The notes: a model not told the origin generated them from the sequence alone. A stretch of DNA of 14,379 nt from Chloroflexota bacterium (GCA_023415845.1 JAEZJB010000433.1:1-14379); one strand, 5' to 3'; positions 1 through 6,980 are shown, counted from the first letter of the stretch. A program made the numbers and translations.

Positions 1-2
1 CA

Positions 3-188
3 TCCCGGCCGATGGCGCCGCGCTGGCTCTGCAACGTGCACGAGTCGTTGCTGGCGACGCTGAATGCTGATGCCGTGCTGGTGCAGCACGGCATGCAGGT
101 GCACCAGACGGTGGCCGATGCGATAGGAGCTTTTGCCCCTGGTGACAGTGGGTCGCCTGGGCTTCCCGGAAATGAAAGTGCCAGATAA
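3..188 (+). CDS. 3' end of an unrecognised gene, cut by the left window edge
   Basis: An open frame runs in from the window edge and stops at a TAA (186-188). About 61 residues are visible, including the stretch WLCNVHESLLATLNADAVLV. Third codon positions in the first 40 codons are almost all G or C, which is the bias of the genuine genes here; the other two forward frames stop early (positions 61-69). The bias weakens in the last 20 codons, a Gly/Ser/Pro-rich tail typical of a disordered C-terminus. I do not recognise the family. The 213-bp gap and the promoter that follow suggest it is not co-transcribed with the urea genes. Confidence 0.5.
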   Translation, partial: SRPMAPRWLCNVHESLLATLNADAVLVQHGMQVHQTVADAIGAFAPGDSGSPGLPGNESAR

Positions 189-265
189 AATCCGCAGAGG
201 TCAAAGATGACATGAAATGGTCAGGGCTCGGAGGTAGATGCAGTGCATATGGCATTTTTGCTCGC

Positions 266-293
266 TCGACACCGTGAAGACCCGTGCTAGGGT
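266..293 (+). promoter_or_regulatory. Putative sigma-70-type promoter of the urea/urease operon
   Basis: TCGACA (266-271) and TAGGGT (288-293) are separated by 16 bp. The -35 matches TTGACA at five of six positions. The -10 keeps only the key T-A...T positions, as is common in high-GC bacteria. It would give a 5' leader of about 100 nt before the urea channel gene. The 8-base word GACACCGT occurs at 268-275 over the -35 and again at 379-386 just before the ribosome binding site. No other feature is seen in the 189-401 gap. Confidence 0.4.
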
Positions 294-401
294 GGGCGCC
301 ACAGTCGGTACCACGAATCGCTCGACCAGCTTCAAGGGGATGGCACAGGAGTAACGGACATTTCTCATCGATCTGTTTGACACCGTACCTGGAGGGATCC
401 G

Positions 402-1466
402 ATGAATGCAGCGTCTCGTGCACTTCGTGTTTGGGAGGATGCGTGTAACTCGAATCCCATCCTGGGGTTTGTCGATGAGGTGCTCCGCGGCTGCGGTCAG
501 GTGATGTTCCAGAACAGTCCCATCACGGGGTTGTTCTTCTTTGCTGGCCTGTTCGTGGGCGGCCTGGAGTTCGGACTGTATGGCGTGTTTGGAACCGCCG
601 TGTCCACTGCCACCGCGCGCTGGCTGGGCGTACCGGCGAGCCTGACCAAAGTGGGGCTCTATGGCTACAACGGCACCCTGGTGGGGGTGGGACTCGCGTT
701 TTACCTACAGGACAGCGTGCTGCTGGCCTTCTACGTGCTGATCGCGAGCATCACGGTCACCATCGTCACCGCCGCGATCGGGAATGTCGTGAGTCAATGG
801 CAACTGCCGGCGCTGACTGGCCCGTTCGTGGTGACCACGTGGATCTTTGCGCTCGGGCTTTACGGATTCAATCGGCTCGAAGGTACCGCGGTCTCCCAGG
901 CGCCGGTGCTGCCCGCCGCGGCCACCGGAGCGCGGGCCAGCCTGGACTTCCGTGACATTCTCGATGGGTTCTTCCTGGGGCCGGCCGAGGTGTTCTTCCA
1001 GGGCAAGGTCATCATCGGGGTGCTGTTCCTGATTGGCATCCTCTGCAGCAGCCATATCGACTTCAGCATGGCCGTGATTGGGAGCCTGGTGGGGCTCGGG
1101 ACCGGATGGGTGCTGGGCATGGATGCCAGCACACTCTCGGCGGGCCTGGCCGGGTTCAACGCTGTGCTGACCATGATGGCGCTGGGTGGTCTCTTCTACG
1201 TCCTTGACCTCAACAGTTTTCTGCTGGCGATCCTCGCATCGATTGGATCAGTGGTGATCTTCGTTGCGGTGGACACGATGGTGGCCCCCTACGGCGCCCA
1301 TGCCTATACCGGGCCCTTTGTGCTGGTCACCTGGATTTTCATTGCCGCCAAGCCCTTCCTGCACCGACTCAAGGCCGTGCCGCCAGCCGATGCAACCACT
1401 CCGGAAGGAAACATCAACCTGTACAGGATCAAGGGGCATTGGTGGGATCGTATCTCGGAGTCGTAG
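402..1466 (+). CDS. Urea transporter (UT family channel)
   Basis: A 354-residue, strongly hydrophobic protein of the UT urea-channel family, which passes urea down its gradient across the cytoplasmic membrane. Two homologous halves are visible. The first begins with GCGQVMFQNSP (about 31-40) and contains the family signature LPALTGPF (135-142). The second begins with GPAEVFFQ (193-200) and carries the matching AHAYTGPF (299-306), which has lost the LP. About ten membrane segments are expected. The C-terminus (320-354) is short, charged and cytoplasmic. The ATG has GGAGG at 391-395 with a 6-nt spacer. It heads the urease operon, so its likely job is to feed urea to the enzyme encoded directly downstream. 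The identification is firm; the specificity (urea rather than short amides) is from the family. Confidence 0.92.
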   Translation: MNAASRALRVWEDACNSNPILGFVDEVLRGCGQVMFQNSPITGLFFFAGLFVGGLEFGLYGVFGTAVSTATARWLGVPASLTKVGLYGYNGTLVGVGLAFYLQDSVLLAFYVLIASITVTIVTAAIGNVVSQWQLPALTGPFVVTTWIFALGLYGFNRLEGTAVSQAPVLPAAATGARASLDFRDILDGFFLGPAEVFFQGKVIIGVLFLIGILCSSHIDFSMAVIGSLVGLGTGWVLGMDASTLSAGLAGFNAVLTMMALGGLFYVLDLNSFLLAILASIGSVVIFVAVDTMVAPYGAHAYTGPFVLVTWIFIAAKPFLHRLKAVPPADATTPEGNINLYRIKGHWWDRISES

Positions 1467-1570
1467 TGCGGAACGAGTCGGAGAGACAGGAGGACACGCA
1501 CTTGCATGATGACCGGCCTGAGGTTCAGCCAGGCGAGTTCGCTCGAAGGAAGGCAGGAGTGACGCTGTGA
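1466..1570 (+). CDS. Possible 34-residue coupling ORF between urea channel and ureA
   Basis: A GTG start (1466) overlaps the channel gene's stop by one base (TAGTG) and has GGAG at 1457-1460 five nt upstream. The frame closes with a TGA (1568-1570) inside the ureA start, as the four-base overlap GTGA. An internal TTG (1502) also has an excellent AGGAGGA (1488-1494) seven nt upstream and would give 22 residues. The peptide is charged and hydrophilic and I recognise no family. Third positions are 24/34 G or C. It may be a real small protein, or a cistron whose translation hands ribosomes to ureA. Translation is inferred only from these start, stop and SD signals. Confidence 0.35.
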   Translation: MRNESERQEDTHLHDDRPEVQPGEFARRKAGVTL

Positions 1571-1869
1571 ATCTAGCACCGAAGGAAATTGACAAGCTGC
1601 TCGTCTATGTCGTGGCCGATCTGGCGCGGAAGCGCATGGATCGCGGGACGAAACTCAATTACTCCGAAGCCGTGGCATTGGTCACCGAGGCCATTCTGGA
1701 AGGGGCGCGGGACGGAAAGTCCGTTCCTGACTGCATGGAGATCGGAACCAAGGTGCTCACGCGTGACAAGGTGATGCACGGCGTGCCGGAAATGATGCCC
1801 CTCATCCAGGTCGAAGCGACGTTCCCGGATGGGACCAAGCTCGTGTCCTGTCACCAGCCGATCGCCTGA
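1567..1869 (+). CDS. ureA: Urease gamma subunit
   Basis: A 100-residue protein, the usual length of a stand-alone gamma subunit. It is the smallest of the three structural subunits of nickel urease, which hydrolyses urea to ammonia and carbamate. Family landmarks are MNLAPKEIDKLL at the N-terminus, LNYSEAVALVTEAILEGARD in the middle, and MHGVPEMMPLIQVEATFPDG near the C-terminus. The start is GTG with AGGAG at 1555-1559 and a 7-nt spacer; it overlaps the stop of the preceding small ORF. It contributes no nickel ligand but packs against UreC in the trimeric assembly. ureB follows after 30 bp with its own SD. Confidence 0.97.
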   Translation: MNLAPKEIDKLLVYVVADLARKRMDRGTKLNYSEAVALVTEAILEGARDGKSVPDCMEIGTKVLTRDKVMHGVPEMMPLIQVEATFPDGTKLVSCHQPIA

Positions 1870-1899
1870 TCCATTCCCTGGAGAAAGGATGTCCCAGAC

Positions 1900-2436
1900 A
1901 TGGTTACCTCTCCCGGACCCAACGACCTTCCCGGACAGCTGTATTTCGCCGACGGCGACATCGAGATCAACGCCGGTCGTCGCACCGTTACCCTGACCGT
2001 CCGCAACACGGGCGATCGCGCGTCCCAGATTGGTTCGCACTTTCACTTCTTCGAAGTCAACCGCGCGCTTGACTTCGATCGCCCGCAGGCGCTGGGGATG
2101 CGACTCAATATCCCTGCTGGCACCTCGGTGCGGTTTGAGCCTGGCCAGGAGCGGCAGGTGGAGCTGGTGCAATATGCGGGCACCCAGCGAGCGGTTGGTT
2201 TCAATGCCCTGACGATGGGCTCGACCACCGCCAAGTGGCCAGCCAAGGCGGCGATCGATCGGATGCATGCCAACGGCTTCCTCAGCACTCCGGAAGACAC
2301 CATGGAGGCGGGCGCCAAGGAGGCAGAGGCCGAGTACGAGAAGGAGTCGAAGGAAGCGGCAGCGGCCCGAGCCGCCGATGCCAAGGCAACCGACGCATCA
2401 GCGAACGCCAAGAAGTCGCAGAAGGGGGGCAACTAG
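1900..2436 (+). CDS. ureB: Urease beta subunit with a long charged C-terminal tail
   Basis: The core (about residues 10-110) is a typical urease beta subunit. It has GQLYFADGDIEINAGR, the RNTGDRASQIGSHFHFFEVN strand pair (35-54), MRLNIPAGTSVRFEPG and VGFNALTMG (99-107). Stand-alone beta subunits are usually just over 100 residues; this one has 178. The extra 68 residues start as TAKWPAKAAIDRMHANGF and then turn into a low-complexity Ala/Glu/Lys stretch, probably helical or disordered. The ATG at 1900 has GGAGAAAGGA at 1880-1889. An ATG at 1889 is in another frame and does not give UreB. The stop abuts the ureC ATG, and the lysine/glycine codons at the end of ureB supply the ureC ribosome binding site. 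Confidence 0.95.
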   Translation: MVTSPGPNDLPGQLYFADGDIEINAGRRTVTLTVRNTGDRASQIGSHFHFFEVNRALDFDRPQALGMRLNIPAGTSVRFEPGQERQVELVQYAGTQRAVGFNALTMGSTTAKWPAKAAIDRMHANGFLSTPEDTMEAGAKEAEAEYEKESKEAAAARAADAKATDASANAKKSQKGGN

Positions 2437-4221
2437 ATGCCTTCGATACCTCGCAGCCAATACGCTGATTACGTTGGACCTACCGCTGGTGACAAATTTC
2501 GACTTGCGGACACCAACCTGATCGCCGAAATCGAGAAGGACTACACCGTTTACGGTGACGAGAACATCTACGGTGGCGGCAAGACCGCCCGTGATGGCAT
2601 GGGCCTGATGCCGGGAGCAACCCAGGAAGCCGGGGCGCTCGACCTGGTGATTACGAACGTGATCATCATCGATGCGAAACAGGGCATCGTGAAGGCAGAC
2701 ATCGGCATCCGCAACGGGAAGATCGCCGGGATCGGCAAGTCCGGGAATCCATTGGTGATGGCTGGCGTCGACCCCCACATGGTGACGAGTGCCAGCACCG
2801 AAGTCATCTCGGGTGAAGGACAGATTGCCACCGCCGGCGGCACCGATGCCCACGTCCACATGATTTCGCCCCAACAGGCATTTGCCGCCATTTCCAACGG
2901 CATCACCACGCAGGTTGGTGGTGGCACAGGCCCAACCGATGGCACCAACGGCACCACCTGTACCCCTGGGCCATGGAACATCCAGCGCATGCTTTCGGCC
3001 TACGAGCAGATGCCGGTCAATGTCCTGCTGCTGGCCAAAGGCAACTCCTCCCTGCCGCACAACCTGCGCGAACAGGTGGAGGCAGGCGCCGGGGGCCTGA
3101 AGGTTCACGAGGACCACGGGACCACCCCGGCCGTAATCGATTGTTCGCTGCAGGTGGCAGACGAATATGACATCCAGGTGGCGATCCACACCGACTCACT
3201 CAACGAGTCGGGCTACGTCGAGGACACCATCTCCGCCATCAATGGCCGCACCATTCACACCTATCACACGGAAGGTGCGGGTGGTGGTCACGCGCCAGAC
3301 ATCATCAAGGTCGCTTCGCTGCCGAACGTTCTGCCGTCGTCCACCAACCCGACGTTGCCCTACACCGTCAACTCGGTGGCCGAGCTGTTGGACATGGTGA
3401 TGGTCTGTCATCACCTCAACCCGAAGGTGCCGGAAGACGTCTCCTTCGCCGAGAGTCGGGTACGGGCCGAGACCATTTCGGCGGAAACCGTGCTGCACGA
3501 CATGGGCGTACTCTCGATCGTGTCGTCGGACTCCCAGGCGATGGGCCGGACCGGTGAGAACTTCACCCGCGCATTCCAGATTGCCCATCATGCCAAGGAA
3601 ATGCGGGGGAAATTGCCGGAAGACTCGGATGACAACGACAACTTCCGGATCAAGCGGTTCATCTCCAAGGTGACCCTCAACCCGGCGATTGCCCATGGCT
3701 ATTCGCATGTGCTGGGCTCGCTGGAAGTGGGCAAGATGGCCGACATCGTGGTCTGGCCGATCTGGTCGTTCGGAGCCAAGCCCCGGCTGGTCGTCAAGGG
3801 TGGCATGGTCTCGTGGTCGCAAATGGGTGACCCGAACGCCTCGCTGCCAACGCCGCAGCCGGTCTATTACCGCCCGATGTTTGGCACGCTGGGCAAGGCG
3901 CAGCAGCAGACTCGCGTCAATCTGATGTCGCAGCAGGCAATCGATCTCGGGGTGCCGGAGAAGCTGGGGCTCGAGTCGCCATGTATGGCGGTCAAGCGTT
4001 GCCGCGATGTGACCAAGCAGGACATGGTCTACAACGACGTCACGCCAGAGATCGAGGTGGATCCGGAAACCTTCCGGGTGACCGTGAATGGTGAATGGGC
4101 GCACATCGATCCCGCCGAGAGCCTGCCCCTCACCCAGTTGTTCTATCTGGTCCAGGTGCAGTGGGGGCGGCAGCCACAGCGAGGTGACTGCCGCCCCTCG
4201 GCACAACCGGCCGCGCGGTAA
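2437..4221 (+). CDS. ureC: Urease alpha (catalytic) subunit
   Basis: A 594-residue catalytic subunit with the complete active site. With a constant +5 offset from Klebsiella numbering, the nickel ligands are H139 and H141 (TDAHVHM), carbamylated Lys K222, H251, H277 and D365 (SSDSQAMGR). The mobile flap carries C324 and the catalytic H325 (MVCHHLNPK). It is therefore expected to be active. Two oddities: residue 227 is His in LKVHEDHG, where the classical sequences I recall have Trp (HEDWG); and about 21 residues follow the point (about 573) where alpha subunits normally end. The start follows the ureB stop with no gap, and AGGGGGG (2423-2429) sits seven nt upstream, so translation is probably coupled. 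Confidence 0.97.
   Translation: MPSIPRSQYADYVGPTAGDKFRLADTNLIAEIEKDYTVYGDENIYGGGKTARDGMGLMPGATQEAGALDLVITNVIIIDAKQGIVKADIGIRNGKIAGIGKSGNPLVMAGVDPHMVTSASTEVISGEGQIATAGGTDAHVHMISPQQAFAAISNGITTQVGGGTGPTDGTNGTTCTPGPWNIQRMLSAYEQMPVNVLLLAKGNSSLPHNLREQVEAGAGGLKVHEDHGTTPAVIDCSLQVADEYDIQVAIHTDSLNESGYVEDTISAINGRTIHTYHTEGAGGGHAPDIIKVASLPNVLPSSTNPTLPYTVNSVAELLDMVMVCHHLNPKVPEDVSFAESRVRAETISAETVLHDMGVLSIVSSDSQAMGRTGENFTRAFQIAHHAKEMRGKLPEDSDDNDNFRIKRFISKVTLNPAIAHGYSHVLGSLEVGKMADIVVWPIWSFGAKPRLVVKGGMVSWSQMGDPNASLPTPQPVYYRPMFGTLGKAQQQTRVNLMSQQAIDLGVPEKLGLESPCMAVKRCRDVTKQDMVYNDVTPEIEVDPETFRVTVNGEWAHIDPAESLPLTQLFYLVQVQWGRQPQRGDCRPSAQPAAR
4164..4197 (+). promoter_or_regulatory. Hairpin inside the 3' end of ureC
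   Basis: A perfect 10-bp inverted repeat (GGGGCGGCAG at 4164-4173, CTGCCGCCCC at 4188-4197) encloses a 14-nt loop. It lies within the codons of the extra UreC C-terminus. No T-run follows, so it looks more like an mRNA-stability or processing element than a terminator. Confidence 0.55.
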
Positions 4222-4241
4222 CGGGATCCGGACGAGGTCAG

Positions 4242-4985
4242 ATGGGGATGGGTACTCATGCGGGAACCAACAAGGTGATGGACCGGGACCAGGTGCTGGC
4301 CACCGTGACACCGCTGCTGACCAGCCTGCAACTGGCTGACTCGTTCTTCCCGAGCGGGGCGTACACCCTCTCGCACGGAATCGAGTCCTACGCCCAGGCA
4401 GGGGAACTCGATCCAACGGCGCTCTATCACATCACGGCGGGTCTCTTGCGGCACAGTGCCGGGGAGTCCGATGCAATCGGGTTGGTACTGACCATGCGGG
4501 CCGCGCGCGAGCGTGACCTCGACACGGTCGCGCAGATCGATCGCCGCCTGACGGCAGTGAAAGTCGCGCGCGAGCCACGTCAGGCCTCGGTGCGGCTCGG
4601 GCGCCAGGTGTTGCTGCTCAATCGGGACGTGTTCGATGACACCCTCTCGGGTGACTACCTCAAGCTTGTGCGGTCGGAGCAACTGCCCGGAAACCAGGCG
4701 GTTGCCCTCGGGTTGCTGAAGGCTCACCTGGACGTTCCCGAAGATGAAGCGGTGGCGGGCGAACTCTATACCTACGCGGCCAGTTGCGTGGGGTCGGCCC
4801 TGCGGATGTCGGAGATCGATCACCGGGAAATGCAGCGACTGCTGCACTTGCTGCGACCGGTCATTGCGGAGGTGACGGCCGACGTGCTGGACAGGAGACT
4901 GGCCGACATTGGCGGCTCGGTGCCGTATGCCGAGGTGATGTCGATGCGGCACGAAGAGGCGGCCGCGCGACTGTTTGTGAGTTAG
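4242..4985 (+). CDS. ureF: Urease accessory protein UreF
   Basis: A 247-residue all-helical chaperone that binds UreD on apo-urease and recruits UreG for GTP-dependent nickel insertion. Family landmarks are LADSFFPSGAYTLSHGIES (31-49), EPRQASVRLGRQVL (111-124) and the C-terminal EVMSMRHEEAAARLFVS (231-247), which ends exactly where UreF proteins usually end. Several starts are possible. ATG 4242 has GAGG only four nt upstream, ATG 4248 has better spacing, and M13 (4278) follows AAGGTG; conserved sequence begins only after residue 17, so the choice is open. No ureE lies between ureC and ureF, where many operons have one. Confidence 0.93.
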   Translation: MGMGTHAGTNKVMDRDQVLATVTPLLTSLQLADSFFPSGAYTLSHGIESYAQAGELDPTALYHITAGLLRHSAGESDAIGLVLTMRAARERDLDTVAQIDRRLTAVKVAREPRQASVRLGRQVLLLNRDVFDDTLSGDYLKLVRSEQLPGNQAVALGLLKAHLDVPEDEAVAGELYTYAASCVGSALRMSEIDHREMQRLLHLLRPVIAEVTADVLDRRLADIGGSVPYAEVMSMRHEEAAARLFVS

Positions 4986-4986
4986 G

Positions 4987-5035
4987 TGATGGGGCGGGGG
5001 GAGCGGAACAGTGGTCCGTTCCCCCCGCTCCGTCA
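4987..5035 (+). promoter_or_regulatory. Very strong hairpin between ureF and ureG
   Basis: Positions 4987-5007 pair with 5015-5035 as a 21-bp stem with three G-U wobbles and a 7-nt loop (5008-5014). The inner 14 bp pair GCGGGGGGAGCGGA with TCCGTTCCCCCCGC. It begins two bases after the ureF stop. With no T-run after it, it may stabilise the upstream mRNA or partly terminate transcription. Confidence 0.7.
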
Positions 5036-5058
5036 GTCGAGCGGATTCATGCGGAGTT

Positions 5059-5090
5059 CCGACCGCTTCCCGAGGGGGAACCTGGGTCGG
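5059..5090 (+). promoter_or_regulatory. Second stem-loop upstream of ureG
   Basis: CCGACC (5059-5064) pairs with GGTCGG (5085-5090), and inside it TTCCC (5067-5071) pairs with GGGAA (5076-5080), with an internal loop between. It ends about ten nt before the probable ureG ribosome binding site (GAGGA, 5101-5105), so it could influence ureG translation. Confidence 0.4.
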
Positions 5091-5114
5091 GCTGGCAAGA
5101 GAGGACGGAAGCCA

Positions 5115-5879
5115 ATGGCCACGGAAGTCGAGAAGCGCACGGCATTCAGGGTTGGGGTGGGCGGCCCGGTGGGATCAGGCAAGACGGCGCTGATCGAAGC
5201 GCTGGTTCCCCTCGCGATGAAGCGCGGGTATTCGCCAGTGGTGATCACCAACGACATTTACACGCAGCTCGATGCCGAGCACGTGCGGTCGTCGCTCAAT
5301 GGCGTGCTCGATTCGGCGCGCGTGACCGGAGTGGAAACCGGGTCCTGCCCGCACTCCGCCGTGCGCGACGACCCGACGATGAACATCGCGGCGATGGAGG
5401 AAATGCTGGAGAAGTTTCCGGACGCCGATCTGGTGTTTCTCGAAAGCGGTGGTGACAACCTCACCCTGACCTTCAGCCCGACCCTGGTCGATTCCTACAT
5501 CTTCGTGCTCGATGTGGCGCAGGGTGACGACATTCCCCGCAAGAAGGGGCCGGCCATTACGCATTCCGACCTGCTGGTGATCAACAAGATCGACCTTGCC
5601 CCCTATGTGCGGGCCGACCTCGAGGTGATGAAACAGGGAGCAGCGGATGCCCGGCCGGATGGCGCCCCCTGGCTGATGACGAATTGCATGACCGGGCAGG
5701 GGCTGGAAGAGGTGCTGGACGTGCTTGAGGAAATGAACGCCAACCGTGAGGACAATGCGGAGAAGCGGCGAATCAAGCTCGATGAGATTCCGCCGCACTC
5801 GCACAGCCACTCCCACGATCATGATCATCATCACGGCCATGACCATCATCATGATCACAGTCACGCACATTCGCACTAG
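5115..5879 (+). CDS. ureG: Urease accessory GTPase UreG with C-terminal His-rich tail
   Basis: A SIMIBI-class GTPase that carries nickel and powers its insertion into urease. It has the P-loop GPVGSGKT (17-24), the metal-binding CPH motif (78-80, in ETGSCPHSAVRDD), ESGGDNL (110-116) and the guanine-specificity NKID (157-160). The normal UreG body ends near residue 225. Residues 228-254 then form a tail with 16 His among Ser, Asp, Gly and Ala. ATG 5115 is chosen because the conserved fold starts directly after it, with GAGGA at 5101-5105. A longer in-frame start at 4986 would translate the ureF-ureG hairpin and give Arg/Gly-rich sequence unlike UreG. With no UreE in the operon, the tail may store or deliver nickel. 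Confidence 0.95.
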   Translation: MATEVEKRTAFRVGVGGPVGSGKTALIEALVPLAMKRGYSPVVITNDIYTQLDAEHVRSSLNGVLDSARVTGVETGSCPHSAVRDDPTMNIAAMEEMLEKFPDADLVFLESGGDNLTLTFSPTLVDSYIFVLDVAQGDDIPRKKGPAITHSDLLVINKIDLAPYVRADLEVMKQGAADARPDGAPWLMTNCMTGQGLEEVLDVLEEMNANREDNAEKRRIKLDEIPPHSHSHSHDHDHHHGHDHHHDHSHAHSH

Positions 5880-5942
5880 GCAGGCGGGATTTTGCCTGCG
5901 ACACCCTGGTTCCGGAACGGCACGAGGCGGCCGTTCCGGAAC
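5880..5942 (+). promoter_or_regulatory. Two hairpins between ureG and ureD
   Basis: GCAGGC (5880-5885) pairs with GCCTGC (5894-5899). A perfect 13-bp stem follows: GTTCCGGAACGGC (5909-5921) with GCCGTTCCGGAAC (5930-5942), loop 8 nt. Each arm of the second contains the self-complementary word GTTCCGGAAC, so arms could also pair between molecules or bind a dimeric protein as DNA. No T-run follows. Confidence 0.65.
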
Positions 5943-5985
5943 ATGCACTTCACGCACATGAGCGAAAGGCGCTGACGGGAGCCCT

Positions 5986-6939
5986 ATGGCAGATACGCTC
6001 CTTCCCACTGAGCGACATGATCCTTCGCGGCTGATGCCGGTTGACCTGCCCCGGGAATTTCGTGCCTTCGCCGAGGAGAAGGTCACCATTCTGGGGGCGG
6101 GCGCGCCCGGCAAGATTGGCCTGCTCGAACTCGAGTTTGCGAAGGTCAACGGCAAGACGCGGATGGTGCACCATTACTACCGGTCGCCCCTCCAGTTTTT
6201 TCAGCCCCTCTATTACGATCCTGCCCGGCCCGACATGCCGACCATCATCTTCATGCAGAACGGTGGGGGCATGCTGCAGGGTGACCGCTACCGGATCGAC
6301 ATCACCTGCCACGAAGGGGCGGCGGCCCATGTGACCACCCAGTCGGCCGGCAAGCTCTACAAGTGCGAGGAAAACTACGTCTCGCAGATTGTGGACATGA
6401 CCGCCGAGGCCGGCAGCCTGATCGAGTTCCTGCCCGACTACACCATTCCCTACCGCCAGTCGCGATTCTTCCAGCGCACCAGCCTGCACCTCGATCCCAC
6501 GGCGACGGTGATTGTGGGGGATGTGATCACGCCGGGCCGGACAGCCCATGGTGAATATCACGAGTACGAGATTTTCCTGGCGCAGATGGATGCGTTCGAC
6601 CTGGACGGGAACCTGCTGGTGGCAGACACGATCAAGCTGCAGCCCACCCGGTTTTCGCCCCGGAACCCGGCGCTGCTCGGACGGTACGACGTCTTCGGGG
6701 TGCTCTACGTCTTCACTCGCCAGGTTCCACCAGCAGACCTGGTCGGCACCCTTCGCTCGGCACTGGCCCCGATGTCGCGGACGGTCTGCGGCGTGAGCGA
6801 ACTGCCGAATGGCGCGGGAGTTTCGGTGCGGATCCTGGGTGATACCGGCGCCACCGTCGAGCAGGCGCGATTCGTGGCCTGGAATGCCGCGCGCCAGGCA
6901 CTGTTCGGTGTTCCGGCACCCAATATGCGTAAAGCCTGA
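5986..6939 (+). CDS. ureD: Urease accessory protein UreD (UreH)
   Basis: A 317-residue scaffold that docks on apo-urease, binds UreF and guides nickel to the active site. Family signatures are GGGMLQGDR (93-101), TTQSAGKLYK (117-126), EFLPDYTIPYRQSRFFQ (147-163) and GRTAHGE (184-190). The sequence style, for instance SPLQFFQPLYYDPARPDMP, resembles actinobacterial and thermomicrobial UreD more than the proteobacterial type, by memory rather than alignment. The ATG has GGGAG at 5977-5981 with a short spacer. In many operons ureD precedes the structural genes; here it is the last chaperone gene, 41 bp before the first membrane protein. Confidence 0.94.
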   Translation: MADTLLPTERHDPSRLMPVDLPREFRAFAEEKVTILGAGAPGKIGLLELEFAKVNGKTRMVHHYYRSPLQFFQPLYYDPARPDMPTIIFMQNGGGMLQGDRYRIDITCHEGAAAHVTTQSAGKLYKCEENYVSQIVDMTAEAGSLIEFLPDYTIPYRQSRFFQRTSLHLDPTATVIVGDVITPGRTAHGEYHEYEIFLAQMDAFDLDGNLLVADTIKLQPTRFSPRNPALLGRYDVFGVLYVFTRQVPPADLVGTLRSALAPMSRTVCGVSELPNGAGVSVRILGDTGATVEQARFVAWNAARQALFGVPAPNMRKA

Positions 6940-6980
6940 GGGAAGTGCCGGGGTAAGCGCGCCCGGTAGGGAGGTGCAGG

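Noticed and set aside
377..382. TTGACA as the -35 of the urea operon
   Set aside because: A -10 at normal spacing would fall on the start codon, leaving no leader or ribosome binding site in the transcript.
201..383. Leftward 60-residue ORF in the gap before the urea channel gene
   Set aside because: No recognisable motif and a low-complexity translation; it covers the probable promoter and leader of the rightward operon.
3196..4416. 406-residue leftward ORF opposite ureC and ureF
   Set aside because: A mirror of GC-rich coding sequence; ureC is intact on the other strand with all catalytic residues, and the leftward translation is Arg/His/Gly-rich without a family.
4987..5035. The ureF-ureG hairpin as a full intrinsic terminator
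   Set aside because: No T-run follows and ureG and ureD, needed for urease activation, lie downstream with no clear new promoter that I could find.
4986..5114. N-terminal extension of UreG from an upstream in-frame GTG
   Set aside because: It would translate the strong hairpin into Arg/Gly-rich sequence unlike any UreG, and a normal start with SD lies at 5115.
5796..5876. His-codon stretch as a CRISPR-like or tandem DNA repeat
   Set aside because: The repetition comes from CAT/CAC and GAT codons in frame; unit lengths are irregular and there are no spacers.
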